Below are positions 62,010 to 64,000 of a stretch of DNA of 64,000 nucleotides, piece after piece. Made by a program: the position numbers and the translations under genes. The DNA lies in assembly GCF_003201775.1 (NCBI RefSeq), contig NZ_QJJZ01000015.1, forward strand, positions 1 through 64,000, given 5' to 3'. The notes beneath the pieces were generated by a model. The model was not told the origin of the DNA. It ran no database searches and saw nothing but the letters and a program-made list of their open reading frames with translations. Origin of the DNA: Arenibacter sp. ARW7G5Y1 (GTDB lineage: Bacteria; Bacteroidota; Bacteroidia; Flavobacteriales; Flavobacteriaceae). Positions within the stretch are counted from its first letter, which is position 1. Every line of letters starts with the position of its first letter.

Positions 62010-63047
62010 TTATTTAATAGCAATGCCTGCGCTCGATGGTCCAGCTAAGGGAATTATACTTGTCTTGGTGAACCCAGCTTCCTTGGCAAGTCCATCAAAA
62101 TCCGAAGTCGAAAAATCGTACCCTTCCGGAGTTTCGATCAACATGTTGAGGGACATAAGCAATCCAAAAGCATTTTTACGACGATCCTTATCGATAATAT
62201 TTTCAATGACGACCAATGCCCCACCTTTCGGTAAAGCATCGTATGCTTTTTTAACAAGCATTTTTTTGTCCTTGGTTCCCCAATCGTGTAATATTTGACC
62301 CATGGTAATCACATCGGCTTTTGGGAAATTGTCCGTAAAAAAGTCCCCAGAAACCACCTTCACCTTATCCCCTAGGCCCATGGCATCCAAATTTTCTTGG
62401 GCAATGGGCGACACCGGGGGCAAGTCGAACGTGGTACATTGCATATGTGGGTTTTTCATTGTCACATGGGCGGAAAGAGTTCCGGCCGAGCCTCCAATAT
62501 CACACAGTGTACTGTAATTGGAAAAATCGAATTCATTGACAAAAGCTATAAAATTGCCCATTTGTACGCCAGTCATAGCACGTATAAATTCCCGCAATTT
62601 GTCTGGATTGGCATAGATGATCTCAAATGGAGATTGTCCACCATCCTTGGCTTCATTTTGCGGCAAGCCTGTTTTTAGTCCGTCCTCTAAATTGTTCCAA
62701 AAAGGGTACAAACGGTTGTTGCACATTTCCAAAATTCCACCTATGTAGCTAGGTTTGTTCTTGTCCAGGAAGAAATCGGCATCCTCTGAATTGCTGTAAA
62801 GGGCACTTTCCTTAATTCCCTTTCTGTTTAGAAATCCCAATGCTACCAAAGCGTCCAAGTAATCATATAGACTACGTGCGTGCAGACCAAGCCTAGATTG
62901 AATTTCATTGGCAGATAATTCCCGTTTGGCCAGAATGGTGAAGAGTTCCATATTCACTGCCGTGAGTAAGGTTTTGGTGGCGAAAAATCCAGTACCGACC
63001 TGCATAATTTTTGACGGGTCGATTTGTGTTTGTGCTGTTGTTTCCAT
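62010..63047 (-). CDS. SAM-dependent O-methyltransferase (acetylserotonin/caffeate type)
   Basis: A 345-residue class I methyltransferase with a small N-terminal winged-helix dimerisation domain (about 10-95, with LSANEIQSRLGLHARSLYDYLDAL). The SAM site is CDIGGSAGTLSAH (about 178-190). Motif VVSGDFFTDNFPKADVITMGQILHDWG (about 227-253, shown in parts) holds the catalytic histidine near HDW. The DIGGS and HDW motifs mark the plant-OMT-like family. The acceptor is unknown; relatives methylate hydroxyls of aromatic or polyketide compounds. A membrane-protein gene lies 66 bases upstream on the same strand. Confidence 0.88.
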   Translation of the reverse strand: METTAQTQIDPSKIMQVGTGFFATKTLLTAVNMELFTILAKRELSANEIQSRLGLHARSLYDYLDALVALGFLNRKGIKESALYSNSEDADFFLDKNKPSYIGGILEMCNNRLYPFWNNLEDGLKTGLPQNEAKDGGQSPFEIIYANPDKLREFIRAMTGVQMGNFIAFVNEFDFSNYSTLCDIGGSAGTLSAHVTMKNPHMQCTTFDLPPVSPIAQENLDAMGLGDKVKVVSGDFFTDNFPKADVITMGQILHDWGTKDKKMLVKKAYDALPKGGALVVIENIIDKDRRKNAFGLLMSLNMLIETPEGYDFSTSDFDGLAKEAGFTKTSIIPLAGPSSAGIAIK

Positions 63048-63113
63048 TTTGAAGGTTTGTTTATATTAGGTTCTTGTTTAATAATGAATTGGATTAAATG
63101 TGTTTTTTTGGTT

Positions 63114-63746
63114 TTAAAATAATAGGTTGAAGGTTATTTGGTGTATTACCCAAGTTGATAGAATTAGAAGGTATGGTCGGTAATTCTTTTCATTTCTTTT
63201 GTCGTAAAAAATCAACCCAATAAGAATCAGGTAGATTATTCCGTATTGTAAATTTTGGGTTACATGCTCTGACCATTCCAAAATTTGTGGTCCAATTCTA
63301 CCAATTGTAGGTCCTAGAAAAACAGTGGCCGTACCAAGAATGTATCGCATATGTTTTGAAACAGTCCCCCTATTGTACATTGCCAATGAATAAAATAGGA
63401 TCAATAGAACACTATCGGCCATAGGGAAGAATAGAATCTGTGGTGCGTCTGAATTTATAATCCTTATCATTTGGGGAACAAAGGATAAAATTAGGATTGG
63501 GAATACTATGTAGGATAGTTTGCCAATTTTTCTATGCAGTTGGTTTTTTCTGTATATTATTAGGAGGGGTTGAACAACAAGAAGTAAGATCCAAATGGAG
63601 GCAATAATGGCATGAAGATGTATAAACGTAGTTAGGTTTTCTTTAAAATCTGGAAATTGAACGAAATAAGTTTTGTAAAAACCCAAAAAGGTCAACGGTA
63701 TCAGCAACAAAAAAAAGTATCCCAGATTTTTATACGCTTTTTCCAT
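63114..63746 (-). CDS. Polytopic membrane protein of unknown function
   Basis: A 210-residue protein with six probable membrane helices. Histidines lie at the ends of helices 2 and 3 (FIHLHAII and QLHRKIGKLSY), a pattern of small cytochrome-b561- or DUF2306-like proteins that bind haem, but I cannot confirm haem ligation. It lies just upstream of the methyltransferase gene and 51 bases after the partial gene at the window edge, all on the minus strand. Confidence 0.72.
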   Translation of the reverse strand: MEKAYKNLGYFFLLLIPLTFLGFYKTYFVQFPDFKENLTTFIHLHAIIASIWILLLVVQPLLIIYRKNQLHRKIGKLSYIVFPILILSFVPQMIRIINSDAPQILFFPMADSVLLILFYSLAMYNRGTVSKHMRYILGTATVFLGPTIGRIGPQILEWSEHVTQNLQYGIIYLILIGLIFYDKRNEKNYRPYLLILSTWVIHQITFNLLF

Positions 63747-63797
63747 AAGATTGACTTTTATTTTACTGAACCAACTGTATTTTTTAAAAGTTGGTAA

Positions 63798-64000
63798 TCA
63801 CATATTAAATATGTCAGGTATTTCAGTAGAAATTTTCGTTTGATCGAGTTTTACCCCGCAATTTTTCATTATCATCCTAGATTCTGAACCTATATGTCTT
63901 TCCAAAAGGTGGCTTTTGTATAACCAATGGCACAGGGGCCGTCCATTCTGTTCAATAATCTGGCTGTGATATACTATTGGTGGTCCCAGCCTTCCAAATC
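63798..64000 (-). CDS. 3' part of a gene cut by the window edge
   Basis: An open frame of 66 codons ending at a TGA (63798-63800), with the 5' end outside the window. The reading is protein-like, with mixed charge and no membrane segment (for example FGRLGPPIVYHSQII and IPDIFNM at the end). I recognise no family from this fragment. It lies 51 bases upstream of the membrane-protein gene on the same strand, so the two may share an operon. Confidence 0.5.
   Translation of the reverse strand, partial: FGRLGPPIVYHSQIIEQNGRPLCHWLYKSHLLERHIGSESRMIMKNCGVKLDQTKISTEIPDIFNM

Overview
The window looks like a chromosomal stretch from a marine-type member of the Bacteroidota, family Flavobacteriaceae (inference). 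The evidence is an AT-rich sequence, many start-proximal boxes of the form TAnnTTTG (the Bacteroidota sigma-A -7 element), a GSII plus GSIII glutamine synthetase pair, a single-polypeptide IcmF mutase, a NusB with a long N-terminal extension, a DnaJ with a halved zinc domain, DUF3276, DUF1573 and DUF6268-type proteins, and REP-like palindromes of the kind scattered in flavobacterial genomes. No rRNA, tRNA, CRISPR array, prophage or transposase was seen. Most of the window is ordinary housekeeping sequence.

Layout. 0-5 kb: divergent glutamine synthetases (GSII minus, GSIII plus), then purM. 5-10 kb: a Rieske lipoprotein and ApbE flavin transferase, a small ABC pair, prfA-pyrF and an alpha/beta hydrolase. 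11-17 kb: a DUF4197 lipoprotein, purU, the fused acyl-CoA mutase icmF, a four-helix-bundle protein and an Lrp regulator. 17.8-24.8 kb: secreted proteins, then a nitrogen operon (glnK-amtB-porin), a CrcB fluoride channel, two small membrane proteins and a MazG-like protein. 24.8-30 kb: ilvE, mnmD, a TIGR01777 epimerase and grpE-dnaJ. 30.2-30.9 kb: an eight-unit tandem REP array. 31-36.4 kb: an operon of NatA/NatB-like ABC export genes, MscS, an outer-membrane barrel and an NtrC-like regulator without a DNA-binding domain. 37.6-47 kb: PPK2, an M28 peptidase, a cyclophilin-FKBP fusion, cold-shock protein, redox enzymes, a CsaA-like protein, a BASS transporter and PlsC. 47-51 kb: an ABC exporter, nusB, DUF1573 and yajC. 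51-57 kb: exported oxidoreductases, an FMN_bind-like protein and CstA. 57-64 kb: a leftward run of an acyltransferase-like membrane protein, acyl-CoA ligase, hydrolase, methyltransferase, membrane protein and a partial gene.

The strongest regulatory signal is an inverted repeat, ACCCC-N10-GGGGT. It lies in the divergent GSII/GSIII promoter region and twice upstream of glnK, with a shared 20-base core. At both loci two sites lie 51-52 bp apart, and the promoter-proximal site begins exactly 17 bases upstream of an identical -7 box. This looks like the operator of a nitrogen-assimilation regulon tying both glutamine synthetases to PII, the ammonium channel and a porin. I do not recognise a known regulator for it.

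Other points to check are: a tandem REP array with a compensatory stem change and a 345-bp higher-order duplication; two apparently homologous tiny single-pass membrane proteins (58 and 28 residues); a 27-bp dispersed repeat; an IcmF with a mixed substrate-specificity pair; and an NtrC-type AAA+ protein with GAFTSA in place of GAFTGA and no HTH. All calls come from reading the sequence; no database search was possible.
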